A stretch of 64,000 bases of DNA from Agrypnia vestita (taxonomy: Eukaryota; Arthropoda; Insecta; Trichoptera; Phryganeidae). The translations under genes were made by a program, and so were the position numbers. Under the pieces are notes generated by a model. That model was not told the DNA's origin. It did not search any database and worked only from the letters and a program-made list of their open reading frames with translations. Location of the stretch: NCBI GenBank assembly GCA_016648135.1, contig JADDOH010000322.1, positions 1 through 64,000 on the forward strand. The letters are read 5' to 3'. Shown piece by piece: positions 32,860-44,862 of this stretch; the first letter of the stretch is position 1; each line of letters opens with the position of its first letter.

Positions 32860-33830
32860 GTATGGAGCACAAGTTATTAATTGCAGTTTTAAAAAAGATA
32901 ACTACTCCGACATAACGAATTATATACCTATTTGCATCCAATCTACTTTACCAAAATTATTAGAACTCTTATTATTAATAATTAAAATTACCTGTTCAGC
33001 ATCATATCACCTCTGCAACATTGATTTATGCCTAACAGATCAACTCAAACTAACTTACTCGTCTTACAAGCGGGTGTTATGGATGCCTTCAAAGAACATC
33101 ACCAGCACGATTGTTGTTGCACTGATTTCTCCAAGGCGATCGTTCACATATGATTGTCAGGATAGCTGATTTGAAGTCCCACCACTTTTGTGATGTTAGT
33201 GGGGTATCAGGCTCAAGTACAAGGCTTTCCACCTAGGTCCTATATTGTTCAACATTTTCATGAATGAAGTAATACTCTTCGCGGGCGATATGAAACTTTA
33301 ACGGGTAATTGAAACAGTGCAGGATTTTGCAATATTTTGCAGTGTGCTTTAGACACTTTACAGAACTATTTTTAAATGTCTCCAAATGTCAAATGATGAG
33401 ATTTTACCGCATTCAAACAGTGGTGCACTATGATTACAAAATTGATGGAAAAATTTGGTGGTAGATGAAATAAGAGATCTAGGCGTAATTGTTGACAAAA
33501 AGTTTTCTCTAGTTCCCCATATCGACTCCACAGTTGATGGAGTATTAAGAACTTTATATTTCTTACATAGGTAAAGCAGAGATTTAAAAAAAAATTAAAC
33601 ATGACCCTGTTTCGACAAAATGAATAAACGGAATTATCGACTGTCTTCAACAATAAGAACGCTCTGCTTGCGTGTTCCATCTCACGTAACTAGAAGTCAT
33701 GCAGGTTTTGCCTTGAAAATGGCAGCAACCAATAACGTGTTTAATTCCCCACTGCAAAGGCTTCCTAGACTAGCAAACAGATATGAGCAACTAGACGTTT
33801 TTGCCACCAACTTTATAATATTTAAACATA
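32860..33830 (+). pseudogene. Non-LTR reverse transcriptase, decayed (Jockey/CR1-like)
   Basis: Reading across frames gives recognisable reverse-transcriptase landmarks in the right order: SDITNYIPI..STLPKLLE near 32907-32970, the motif A region CTDFSKA (33118-33138), GVSG followed by a LGPILFNIF-like stretch near 33200-33270, and DEIRDLGVIVDKKFSL near 33465-33512. At least four frameshifts and several stops break the frame, and the catalytic YxDD box is not recoverable. The tail (33640-33800) keeps RTLCLRVPSHVTRS and LDVFA. It is a dead, 5'-truncated copy. Confidence 0.75.
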
Positions 33831-33839
33831 TTTAAAAAG

Positions 33840-34990
33840 GTGTATTGAAAGATTACTAGTATTTTTCAGATTGGATATAAATAAGTGCATTGTATTTCAG
33901 TTGTTCATGTGGTGAGATAACAAACTGTAATGTAAAAATTTTTTTATACATATTTTGCTTTACTAAGCTTGTGCTATTACTTTCTACTGTATTTTTTTTG
34001 TATTCTATATTATATAATTCTTTCTTTAAGCTTCTGCTTTTGCTATATTCTTGCTATTTACTTTATATTTTATTTATATTTTAGAATTGTGCTACTGCTA
34101 TGTACTTGCTTTCCACTTATATTATTATATTTTATTGTTTTTATTTTTTAATAAAAAATTTAATTACTAAAAAAATTATAATTTTGATAATGAAGATAAG
34201 CACTTTTCTATATGGTTTTCTTAGTTACGTAGTAAGGGTAATTTATTATCACAATCAGTAATTATTAAAACAATACGATCCTGATATATGTATTTGTCAT
34301 TAACGCTGCTTCTGACTTTTTATTTTATCTACCTTAAGAAGTTTTCCATCGTGTATGTACGTTATATACCTACTATAAATATCTTTGCAGGATTTTCTCT
34401 ATAACTATTTACACAATTTGTTGATGTTAAGTCAACTGTACTGAAATTTGTTGTTAAAACTCGAATACATGTTGCGAATTTTACATCCCCTAAAAGGAAA
34501 TATTTTTGAATGCATAGTTTATTTTTCCACTACTTGAAAGGTTTTCCATCCCTGGTTCAGTCCTTAAAAAGCTCTCCACTTTCATACTTTACTTTGTACG
34601 GAACGAAAATATATAAAAAGCACCCGGAGAGCCTTTTTTTACATGTGAAATTTTTAATGACTCCGTTTTGTACCCCGCACTCACCAACCCCTCTCTGCGG
34701 AGCATTTCTACTACAGTGGAAGTCTTATTCATTCAGATATAATGGGAACGCCATCAAGCAGAAGCATTCTTTATTTACAATATTCAGTCGATCTTTCAAT
34801 ACAACATTCTCATACCTTTAAAAGTAATCTTTACATGCATTATTTTTTCGCAACTTAAGGCTGGACATTCACTGCAAATGCATATTTCAGCGTTTTTTTA
34901 CGAAAATGTGAGTTTTTATTATTCATTTATATCAGAATGTATACCCTAGACTGCAATTTTTTAGGGATAACTTAGAAGACTTTTTTTATA
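33840..34990. other. AT-rich, T-rich tracts; one 103-codon ORF
   Basis: The part 33890-34150 is T-rich and gives spurious hydrophobic ORFs. The segment 34490-34860 is less AT-rich and holds a 103-codon ORF (34510-34821) without recognisable domain; it may be unique host DNA. Confidence 0.2.
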
Positions 34991-34995
34991 ATATA

Positions 34996-35520
34996 CTAGC
35001 TGGTCGTACCCGGCATTGCACGGGTTAAGGATTAAGTAAAAAATAAGTTTGCGAGGGAAAACAAAGATTCCCCTATTTTCTAAACAAAAATGTTTCCATT
35101 AAATGTTAAAATAAATTATTATAACTTAACTGTAGTACTTAGATATATGATATCGCAAACTTTTTTTAGATATTAATGTCTTCTATAATAAATCACTTTG
35201 CTCTTTTGCCAAATATTTCCGCAGCGTACGCGATATAAGTTTTTTTTTGGCATTTTTTTTCACATGTTGGGTTACATTATCGAAGTTTTCATACGGATCC
35301 CTAACATTTTTGAAAATATTCTATAGCCTATGTTCATCAGGGATAATGTTAAATTCTAAATGTGAAAGAATTTTTCAAATCGGTCCAGTAGTTTCGGAGC
35401 CTATTCAATGTGTAACGATATTGGCCTATTCAAATAGACATTGCTGAAAAATTATACGAAAATATTTATCTGCTAAAGTTTATAATAAAGAGAAGCTTCA
35501 CAACCCGTTAAATACTCTAT
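34996..35520 (-). mobile_element. Helitron-like element, minus strand
   Basis: Read on the minus strand it ends with a GC-containing stem (CCCGTGCAATGCCGGGTACG) and CAGCTAG followed by T. Internally AAATCGGTCCAGTAGTTTCG on the plus strand matches a block very common in non-autonomous arthropod Helitrons. No protein is encoded. Confidence 0.55.
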
Positions 35521-35599
35521 AATTAAATATTTGCCGGATAAGTAGGTGCGGGCGAGCTTTATTATTTCTGCACGCGGGCGTGTAAAGCAGGCTTTATGT

Positions 35600-36440
35600 T
35601 ATTTTGTTTAACGAGATGGACCAATTACAGGTGCGCCGTTAGCACCGAATCTGACCAATGAGAATGGTTCTGAGAGTTAGACTTTGACTTTTACACGCAA
35701 GTTGGAATCAAAGATGGCGGGAGATAGGGAATATTTTTAGGCGTTACAAATTAGAAAGCGGCACTTGGGTTTTCAGCTTGGAGGTCGGCCGAGGTTTTGT
35801 CGAGGAGAGTCCGAAGTAAGGAAGATAATTTGGCTGGACCGAGGAAAAAGCCGGAGGTTGATAATAATTCAAAGGAGAATTGGAACAGTGAACAGATAAG
35901 CATTTCCAATATTATTTATTTCTATTGCCTTTTATGTGTATTATATTTGGAACCTTATATTACTATGCGCTCATCAGATTTAATAATTCATAGTTTTGCG
36001 TGATGATCCAGCGGGCGTTCTTTCCTAATACTTGTGTAACTTTCGAATATGCGGAGGAATTTTGTGTTGTCTGTGCTGGCGATTGAATGCACGGATTTCT
36101 ATATGATTTGTATTGTTTTGGACATAATTGGGATCGGAGTATTTGTGTGGTTTTGATATCACGATCGTCAGTGTGGTATAAATTCAAATCGTACGAGAAA
36201 TTTCCTCCAAATAATATATTTTAAATATGCATCTGGATTTTATATTTATTTTATTAAAACATGAATGTGTGGTTTATTTGAACTCGTTACATGTTTGTAT
36301 TGCGTATCATTAGGCAATCGTTTAAACACGATTTGTTCCTATCAAGTTCTTATAAAGACGTATTTCGAATTGTATATATTGTATCTATTTAGATTAAGCC
36401 GCATTTATTAATTCTAGAAAGGGTTTTCTGCTTCGAATGC
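35600..36440 (+). repeat. Family A segment with promoter-like start
   Basis: Two CCAAT boxes (35610, 35656), an AAGATGGCGGGAG motif (35708-35720) and a TTCAGCTTGG initiator-like site near 35772 precede a block related to the start of the window: AATCGTACGAGAA at 36188 and the 66-base match at 36361-36426. ORFs are short (68 and 74 codons). It may be the promoter and 5' part of a repeat-borne transcript running into the tandem arrays downstream. Confidence 0.4.
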
Positions 36441-36520
36441 AAGATATTATTTACAGGTCAGCCTGGCATATGAATAAAAATTGTTATACTACCGCCGTCT
36501 ATCGAACGCAAACAAGTTGA

Positions 36521-36975
36521 CCTTCGGTCTTCCGTAGCCGTGATAGTTATTCATATGACATTGTTTTATTCATTCAATATTAGATATTTGAAATGTTTTC
36601 TAGAACATTTTTCACTATTGTGGGCAGTTCGCGGTGTGTTCAGGGGTGGTTAACCTTCGGCCTTCCGTAATCGCGATAGTTATTCATATGACATTGTTTT
36701 ATTCATTCAATATTAGGTATTTGAAATGTTTTCTACAACATTTTCCATTATTATGGGCAGTTCGCGGTGTGTTCAAGGGTGGTTAACCTTCGGCCTTCCG
36801 TAATCGCGATAGTTATTCACATGGCATGGTTTTATTCATTCAATATTAGATATTTGAAATGTTTTCTACAACATTTTCCATTATTGTGGGCAGTTCGCGG
36901 TTTGTTCAGGGGTAGTTAACCTTCGGTCTTCCGTGATCACGTTATTTACTTATATGACAGATTGTTTTGTTTTAT
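36521..36975 (+). repeat. Tandem array, 133-bp unit, about 3.4 copies
   Basis: Units start with CCTTCGG at 36521, 36654, 36787 and 36920, exactly 133 apart. Each contains GATAGTTATTCATATGACAT, TTGAAATGTTTTCTA and GGGCAGTTCGCGGT. Copies differ by a few substitutions; the last is partial. Confidence 0.95.
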
Positions 36976-37050
36976 TCGTTTAATATAAGTAATATCATAT
37001 TTTTATGAGTTACCGTAATTATTTATCTATATGATTTTATTATTGAGAGT

Positions 37051-37523
37051 GATGCAACGAATACTACTTTCATGAATACGAATATCGGGCCTACTATTCG
37101 GTGAATACGAATGCGAATATTTCCACCAAGATGGGGGGGGGGAACTTGAACATACTTGTAAATATAATAACCTTGATGCAACGAATACTACCTTCATGAA
37201 TACGAATATCAGGCCTACTATTCGGTGAATACGAATGCGAATATTTCCACCAAGGTGGGGGAACGTGAACATACTTGTAAATATAATAACCTTGATGCAA
37301 CGAATACTACCTTCATGAATACGAATATCAGGCCTACTATTCGGTGAATACGAATGCGAATATTTCCACCAAGGTGGGGGAACTTGAGCATACTTGTAAA
37401 TATAATAACCTTGATGCAACGAATACTACCTTCATGAATACGAATATCAGGCCTACTATTCGGTGAATACGAATGCGAATATTTCCACCAATGTGGGGGA
37501 GAACGCAAGCATACTTGTAATTG
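37051..37523 (+). repeat. Tandem array, 119-bp unit, four copies
   Basis: Units start with GATGCAACGAATACTA at 37051, 37175, 37294 and 37413, so spacings are 124, 119 and 119. The first unit has a longer G run. Because the period is not a multiple of three, overlapping minus-strand ORFs repeat the same peptide in shifting frames; they are artefacts of the array. Confidence 0.95.
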
Positions 37524-38335
37524 TATTGTTTATGTCTGCTTGTGATATCACTATACGGCGTAGATGAACTAGTTTGAAAGGGCTTATGTTCTGTATGTGC
37601 TTGGCGTAGAGGGAATAGTCTTCTTGTTTCTAGGATCCTATACAGGTTTACAGGTGCTGATATTGAAATATATATACAAGGAAAACACTATTTTGGGAAC
37701 CATTAATTGGATGGAAGATATTGAAGCACACATACACACAAGGAGGACGTTATGTTAAATACATGACTGGAAAGTTGTTATTGGAAAACACAGGCGTCCA
37801 GTCGGCGGGACGCAAGCATATTTGTAATTATATTGGTCATGTCTGCATGTGATATCATTGTACAGCGTAGATGAACTAGTTTTAAGGGGTTTATGTCCTG
37901 TATGTGCTCGGCGTAGAGGGAATAGTTTTCTTGTTTCTAGGATCTAATACAGTTTTACAGGTGCTGATATTGAAATATATATATATATACAAGGAAAACA
38001 CTATTTTGGGAATCACTAACTGGATGACAGATATTGCAGCACACATACACACAAGGAGGACGTTATGTTAAATACATGACTGGAAAGTTGTTATTGGAAT
38101 ACACAGGCGCCACTAGAAGATATGGGCAGTTTGCAGAGAACTTCAACTTCTGTCAGTTAAGGACTTTTTACTATTACTATTCTTTCGCCTTTTTGCATAA
38201 CCGTGGATGAACTAGATTGAAGGGGTTTATGTTCTGTATGTGCTCGGCGTAGAGGGAATAGTTTTCTTGTTTCTAGGATCTAATACAGTTTTACAGGCGC
38301 TGATATTAAAATATATATACAAGGGAAATGAAGGG
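37504..38335 (+). repeat. Tandem array, about 307-336-bp unit, 2.4 copies
   Basis: The marker CTGTATGTGC occurs at 37591, 37898 and 38234. Units share GGCGTAGAGGGAATAGT, TTCTTGTTTCTAGGATC and ACACATACACACAAGGAGGA. The second unit carries extra TA repeats and an unrelated 3' part. Confidence 0.9.
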
Positions 38336-38844
38336 CTACACAGGCGCTGGTAATTGCTCAATTGTGGAGAGTTATATTACTTCGGATCAGGATGCCATCT
38401 CAGAAGCAGACCAACTACAGAACTAAGATAAGAACCTTTGATATTATTTATTCCTGATGTTTTCTTATGTGTATCAAATGGAATGTTCGTGCTATATAAT
38501 TTGTCATTGTCTCATGGTCACTATTCATTTCATTACGTGGGATCAGAGTTCGACGGTAACGGACGCGGAAACAAATTAGTACTGATGTCGGGACGTAACG
38601 TCGGGATTATATCTTAATTATCTTTAGGATAGAAGCGAGGTCATCATACGTGCATTCTGCATTTCAAACGTTTTACTAACATATATAAATACATATTATT
38701 GCGTTTAACAAATTGAATATGATCGCGGGAAATAGGCATTCCGTCCGGTTATGCAATGTTAACTTCCAACGTAGCATAATGAGATCTTATTACCGGTGCT
38801 AGACTCTCGAGGTTAGTCACGTGATTGTTGTATAAATGGAATAG

Positions 38845-39950
38845 TGAAGGGGATTGAAGAATGAGATACACTCGCGATACAGGTAGTTGTATGTAACTGG
38901 GATCAAATGACGGGGTGCGTGTTCTCGGTCCAGGGGATGAACGGGACTGCGGGGACACTCTGGGTGGGTCTAAGTAGAATTGCGCAAAGCCTCCACACAG
39001 TTAAAATGTGTTCAGTCAAGCAAAGGTGAAGCATTTCGAATCGGACCAGAGCGTCGTGCCTCAAACACAGCCGGAGGGAAGAAGCCCCTACGTTCTTTCA
39101 CTCCCTTGGCCCGACGAGCTCGAATTCCGGATATGAATGTTCATGAATGTCAGCTAAAAGACTCAGGTAGCCGTACCTCAATCGAAACCTTCGTTCGGGA
39201 CCTCATCAACGTACGAGACAGGGCGTTCCGCATGGACGAGCAACTATGAGAAGCAAATGAAGGGGATTGAAGAAAGAGATACACTCGCGATACAGATAGT
39301 TGTATGTAACTGGGATCAAATGACGGGGTGCGTGTTCTCGGTCCAGGGGATGAACGGGACTGCGGGGACACTCTGGGTGGGTCTAAGTAGAATTGCGCAA
39401 AGCCTCCACACAGTTAAAATGTGTTCAGTCAAGCAAAGGTGAAGCATTTCGAATCGGACCAGAGCGTCGTGCCTCAAACACAGCCGGAGGGAAGAAGCCC
39501 CTACGTTCTTTCACTCCCTTGGCCCGACGAGCTCGAATTCCGGATATGAATGTTCATGAATGTCAGCTAAAAGACTCAGGTAGCCGTACCTCAATCGAAA
39601 CCTTCGTTCGGGACCTCATCAACGTACGAGACAGGGCGTTCCGCATGGACGAGCAACTATGAGAAGCAAATGAAGGGGATTGAAGAAAGAGATACACTCG
39701 CGATACAGATAGTTGTATGTAACTGGGATCAAATGACGGGGTGCGTGTTCTCGATCCAGGGGATGAACGGGACTGCGGGGACACTCTGGGTGGGTCTAAG
39801 TAGAATTGCGCAAAGCCTCCACACAGTTAAAATGTGTTCAGTCAAGCAAAGGTGAAGCATTTCGAATCGGACCAGAGCGTCGTGCCTCAAACACAGCCGG
39901 AGGGAAGAAGCCCCTACGTTCTTTCACTCCCCTTGGCTCGACGAGCTCGG
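38845..39950 (+). repeat. Tandem array, 413-bp unit, 2.7 copies
   Basis: Units start with TGAAGGGGATTGAAGAA at 38845, 39258 and 39671. They are almost identical and GC-richer than the surroundings. A TATAAAT box (38830-38836) lies just upstream of the first unit. Each unit encodes an ATG-started ORF on plus (38980, 39393 and 39806; the first two 89 codons and identical, the third diverging at its end) and a shorter 61-codon ORF in another frame. The product contains FRIGPERRASN and DSGSRTSIETF and matches no family I know. 413 is not a multiple of three, so the units cannot form one long protein. Confidence 0.95.
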
Positions 39951-41160
39951 GCTCTGGTTATGAATGTTGTGAATATAAATATGTTTGTCTTCCTCTACTA
40001 TGTACTATGAACAGATTGAGCAGATCGGACAACGTGGGATGCGCTATTGGTAGGTTTCTTATTTGTGTTTTGAATATAACGTATGCTATTATATCTTGTA
40101 AATCTGTCATAAATGGGTGCCGCATGTGGTTGTGCTGACACTGTTCTAAGCTGCTATTATGAGATGTTGATAATCAATGCGGGCGAAATCTTTAGCGTAT
40201 GCCGTTAACTTGGCAACGATTGTATTGTTTTATATTACAGTATTTTAACCCCGATGGTATTATAGTTATGGCGGTTCAATGTAAGGGAGTTTTGCTACTA
40301 GCGTTTATTCCTAGGCTACGCCGCATATAATTGGCTTTTAGGCCGACTCCGGACGTGGACGATATCGGCTATCTCTCATATAGGCGAAACTGTAGAATTC
40401 TAGAGCGGTTTCTAGAAGGACGAGTACGGATTAGTTACGTGCGTTTGTTATTTCCATAGTTAGGTAAGAATTCGATCTATTTTAGTCTAGTCGCGTTAGT
40501 AAGAATACGATTCTCACCACATATCAAAAGAATTTTGGATAGCTACAGACACAACGGAGGGGGAATTTTCCTAGCCACTAGATAGATCACGACTGGCCAA
40601 TTTTGAAAATATAAATTCTTAACACAAAAAAAAAAAAAAAATACTAGCTTTCATGTAAATATACTTCCGAAGTTCTAAGTTCGACTTAAGTTTTATCTAG
40701 AAGCTTAAAGCATAAAGTGTGTGCTTAAAAGTCACAAAAGTCGTAATAAAGCTTAATTCGGTAGCTTAAAGTCTCAAGCTTTGGGCTTTTCGTAAAACTT
40801 ATATTATTAAACTTTATAGTTAGGTATTTAGCTTAGGTGTACAGGTAGTTACGTTACAGTACTACCCTAAACTTTATCGTATATACATCGCATATTATAT
40901 TATAATTTTAAAATAATCTTCATTTGATACGGCAGATACTGGATCATATACACTATACGCATTACTAATTATGACTGTTTACTGTAACTTTTCCTCCTAA
41001 TTATCACTGAGTTTTATCTATGTCTGTTAATTATTTTTTTTGTGTTAATGTTGAATTAAAAATGTCTGTTAAATAAATCTATAAAATTAACATCGTATTG
41101 TCTGTGTCGTCTTATAATTGTGTCTATATCTATATCTAGACATATCGACGGTTCCTACAT
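39951..41160. other. Downstream flank of the tandem-repeat locus
   Basis: Single-copy in this window, moderately AT-rich, with no ORF over about 65 codons. A 16-base A run sits at 40626-40641. GCTTAAAG and AAGCTT motifs recur at 40700-40810. The sequence could be the remainder of a long non-coding transcription unit or of the family A element. Confidence 0.25.
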
Positions 41161-41859
41161 CTGCTGTCGAATCTGCAAGAAATCGATTTTCATTTTAACC
41201 TCTTAAACTATCCGATTTCTTCTATATTTTCGGTTATTGTTAAAAAAATTATTTTAACATATTCTTTATTCTAAATGAAATTCATTTTTTTACCATGGTC
41301 CAAAAATATAAACGAAATTGGGTGATTAAAGATAGTAAAACGAAAAAACATTTTTTGCATATTTGACAGTATACGTAGGGTCCGTCGATATAACATTTTT
41401 TTGTATTCTTTTCTTACTATGTATTTGTGTCTTACTGTTGGATGGCCAAATAAATAAATAATAACTAATAATAATAAATAACTTTTATTAATCTCTGATA
41501 CTTGCCACAGTATTATTCGTCTAATTTCACATACAACGAACGTTTTGCGCTTTCTTAAAAATTATGTTTTGATTGATATCCTACATCATTGGAAATTAAT
41601 CAATTGTGATGAATTTTTCTCATTTTTAATATTGGCTGATGCTGAATCATCAGCTTTATTTATTAAATTAAACTGTGGCATAGTGAGAAATAAAAACAAA
41701 CTTTATAAAAGTTCTCGTAATTGCTTCATTGTACCAACTAGACGCGCCTAGCTTTTACATTCAAACAAATTTTAAGGTTGTATGATATTCACTTTTCTAG
41801 TAGGTAATATTGTTTCTTAGAAGAAGGCTTCAACGTCTAATTACGAATAATATATTGTT

Positions 41860-42045
41860 TTTTTTTAAAGAGATGCAAACACGGAATATGCGTCACATGA
41901 ATGTCATTATTATTTTCAAACTAAGCTAAAGGATTGTGCTATGAAAATAGGACTAACTTGCTGGTGTCCTGGAATGGAGCTCGAAACACCAACTATCAGA
42001 TCAGTAGGAAAGCGTCATGACCACTACACCAACAAGCTTCGATCC
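41860..42045 (-). repeat. tRNA-derived SINE, family S1, minus copy
   Basis: On the minus strand: GCTTGTTGGTGTAGTGGTCA (A box), TTTCGAGCTCCATTCCAGG (B box region), CTATTTTCATAGCACAATCC and a TTTTTTTAAA tail. It is the best preserved of the three S1 copies. Confidence 0.7.
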
Positions 42046-42904
42046 TTATTCTGTCCATCCAGCTTATCTTGAGAATTGAAATGCTTAAAATCACCATAAC
42101 AATGCTTGATTAAGCGTCTATAGAACACCATTCACAAATAATATATTTCTTTATGTTACGTTGCATTATTAAAAATAATCAAATCCACTTTCCATTACAA
42201 TTTATAAATCCACGTCGCGTCGTCCTGGATAAATTAACTAATTGTCTTATTTATGCCGGAAAATAATAATATTCTTAAATATAGCGGGACTTTAAGTACA
42301 TGTTATTTAGGTTAAGCGATAAATTACTGGTATCCTTAAGTACTAGTAAGCCGACTCCAAACTTTAAGGCGGACATAAAAAAGTCGGATATACTAAATGA
42401 CACAGCTTACCTTTAAATATTGTATTGGACGTTGAATTAAGATACTGAGTAATATTTCATTTTGTTATATAAATATAGCTTTTAATTTTTATAAATGTAT
42501 GTTTGTATTTATATTTTACACGAATTATTGAGTGAAAGCAAATTTGCATTACCAAACAATATTCTCACTTCAGCTGTAAAACGGACATGGTCGAAATACT
42601 CGAAATATATAGACCAAAACCAGCTTTTACGCGGTAGGAAAGGAACTCAGCTAGTTGTCTTCCTTCCAGGTTTTGGTAGAGCTCTGCCAAAGTTTTGGTG
42701 GCTTATATAAGTCCCACACACTTCAAAGTTGTCTCCAGCGAACGTCACTTACGAGAGCAAATTTATTCCTGTGACGTCTGTCCAAAAACATATAACAATT
42801 AAACTGAAAAAGAGGTCCTTTTAAACGAGTACGAATTTCTCGGTAGCTGTCAACATCCAGGGCCGTCACTGGTCCAAACATTAGAAGCAGCAATCGGACC
42901 AGGA

Positions 42905-43228
42905 ATAATCCAAGACTATGGTCCCGTTGTTCATACAATGAAAATAAGTATTTCACTATACAATTTAACGTCTTGTTAATTTAATCTAACTAAAATAATC
43001 GTAATCTAAATTAAACAAACCAAACCTAATAACCTAACCTAACCTCATATATTGCCTATGAAATGTCAAAATATGCAGTGCATTTTTCGAAACTTTAAAG
43101 TGTAATGTCTTATTTAATACTTACTATTTAAACGTAAATTATCTTTCATTTTATTATTAGCACATTCAATAACATAGTGAAATACTCATTTTCATTGTAT
43201 ATGCAATGGGACCATTGTCTTGGATTTA
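42905..43228. repeat. Inverted repeat with 55-bp arms
   Basis: Arms 42905-42959 and 43174-43228 share ATCCAAGAC, ATGGTCCC and ATACAATGAAAAT in opposite orientation. The loop holds a short run of the pentamer CCTAA (about 43030-43045), the insect telomere-like unit, here only about three copies. Confidence 0.7.
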
Positions 43229-43559
43229 GCCTCGGACCAATAGCGTAAGTTTGGCTAACACGCACAGACAAAAGATAATTTCAAATACGAAAGGCAAGTC
43301 CCCAGGCAAAAAATGTATGCTGGTTCGCGAGGACATCAAATAACCATAACCAAATCACAGTCTATCTCCTCCCCAGAACAAGTCTTTTAAATTATTCATT
43401 GAAGAGTTTCACATTATTTAGTTTCCTTTTATCACTAAAAAATCCATTAAAATAGTCAACACTTGTATACAAAAATCAATGCCGTTGTCTATTTGTTCAC
43501 TTCTTACGTAAACTCTCGATATGTATTGTGAGTTTACTTCGCTATTCAGATACAAGGTG

Positions 43560-43790
43560 ATGTTTGTTTTGTTTTTATTTTTTACTTTTTTAACAAACAG
43601 ACCATCAACAGTTCATTGTTAACCATAACAGACGGTCCTCGAGTGACATTAGAATACAAAATATTAATATTTTATAATATGATAAAATTACCCTTTTTTG
43701 ATAAATTAATAATAAATAATTACTCAATGATAAAATAAAATTTTATTAATATACAGAACAAAAAAAAGACTAAATTTAATTAATAAATAC
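43560..43790. repeat. Family D dispersed repeat, second copy
   Basis: Aligns in order with 2695-2960: ACAGACCATCAACAG, GACGGTCC, TACAAAATAT and GATAAATTAATAATAAATAA. Decayed fragments of the same kind follow at 43840-43900, 44250-44340 and 44380-44480. Confidence 0.6.
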
Positions 43791-43894
43791 AATTCAGCAA
43801 TGAGTTCCGGATTTACAAGTTTTTACACAATACGCAATACACTTTTTATGATAAATTTATAATAAGTGACATTAATGAAATTAATTTTTTTTTA

Positions 43895-44225
43895 ATTAAT
43901 ATAAATTAACTTTGTTTAAACCACTTATTTATTGAAAAAAATCAAAATGTTTCAAAGCTAATGGCTTCTTCATCAGGAAAACAAAAATAATATTTAAAAA
44001 AATCGAAGTATAGATCAAAATATTAAAAAGTTAAACTTTTTAACACAAAATAAATTTGCTACATTTGAAGAAGAATTTTTTTTTTACTTTGTTTTCACCG
44101 CTTATATATTGAAAATATAACCACAAAGTTTGATTTTTAATTTGTTAATATACATTGTATCCTGACGAAGGGACCATTGGCCCTGAAATGTGTAAATATA
44201 TATTCAATATATAAGTGGTGAAAAG
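43895..44225. repeat. Family B repeats, two opposed copies
   Basis: A minus-strand copy has CTGATGA (43970-43976), an AAGC/GCTT stem and GAAA (43950-43953). A plus-strand copy has CTGACGA (44162-44168), an AGGG(A)CC/GGCCCT stem and GAAA (44185-44188). The latter lies between inverted arms TTTTCACCGCTTATATATTG (44093-44112) and its reverse complement (about 44200-44221), so this copy is a foldback unit. Confidence 0.7.
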
Positions 44226-44570
44226 GGAGTACATTTTTATTAATAAGATAAATAAAAAATAACGACTTCATGATAAAATAAATTGTTCATAATATTCAGA
44301 ACAAAATAAAGACTGTCACAAATTCAAAAATACAATTTAGAAATAAGTTCTTGATTGGCAAGTTTTTATTTATTACACAATACACTTTTAATGGTAAATT
44401 CAGATAGTTAAATGATAAAATAAATTATAAATAATATTTCGAAAACGATAAAGACTTTCACAAATCAATAAATACAATTTACGAATGATTTCAAGATAAT
44501 GTTTAAGGTTTTATAGCAAGGGCACGAGTTCCAAGGCCAATAACTTGTAACATACTTGTTATTACGTTAT

Positions 44571-44862
44571 TACTCCCTTTCTTTTAACTCGTAACGTCTG
44601 CGGTTTGTCTGCCGGAAAATACTTTGGATCGATTTTTAACCCTTTTTCCGTGATCCAATCGAGCTGAAACTTTGCAGGCAGACTCGTGGCGATGATAAAA
44701 ATGATCTTACAAATTTTCGTTTAAAAAATTTAATAATTATAGTTTAATTTTGGATTTTTCGAAATTTTAATGGATTTTCAAATTGGAATAATACAAATGA
44801 GTAATGACCCCGACCAATGCAGTAGGCACGAAACCTGATTCAATGAAAAAGGGAGTATAATA
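44571..44862. mobile_element. Non-autonomous DNA element with ACTCCCTTT ends
   Basis: Left end ACTCCCTTTCTTTTAACTCG and right end AAAAGGGAGTATA in inverse orientation. The body shares TTTGGATCGATTT, AATCGAGCTGAAACTT and GCAGACTCGTGGC with 56640-57303, which has the same ends. Confidence 0.55.

Noticed and set aside
33890..34151. Hydrophobic ORFs resembling membrane proteins
   Set aside because: They come from a T-rich low-complexity tract in which any frame reads as Phe/Leu/Tyr.
37027..37508. Three overlapping minus-strand ORFs of 68-130 codons with a repeating peptide
   Set aside because: They are produced by the 119-bp tandem array; the period shifts frame and no independent gene evidence exists.
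37051..37523. CRISPR array
   Set aside because: Direct repeats are contiguous 119-bp units without short unique spacers, in eukaryotic DNA.
36521..39950. rDNA intergenic spacer
   Set aside because: Serial tandem arrays fit, but no 18S, 5.8S or 28S sequence is in the window and nothing else supports it.
43024..43046. Interstitial telomere
   Set aside because: Only about three CCTAA units; too short to claim beyond a motif.
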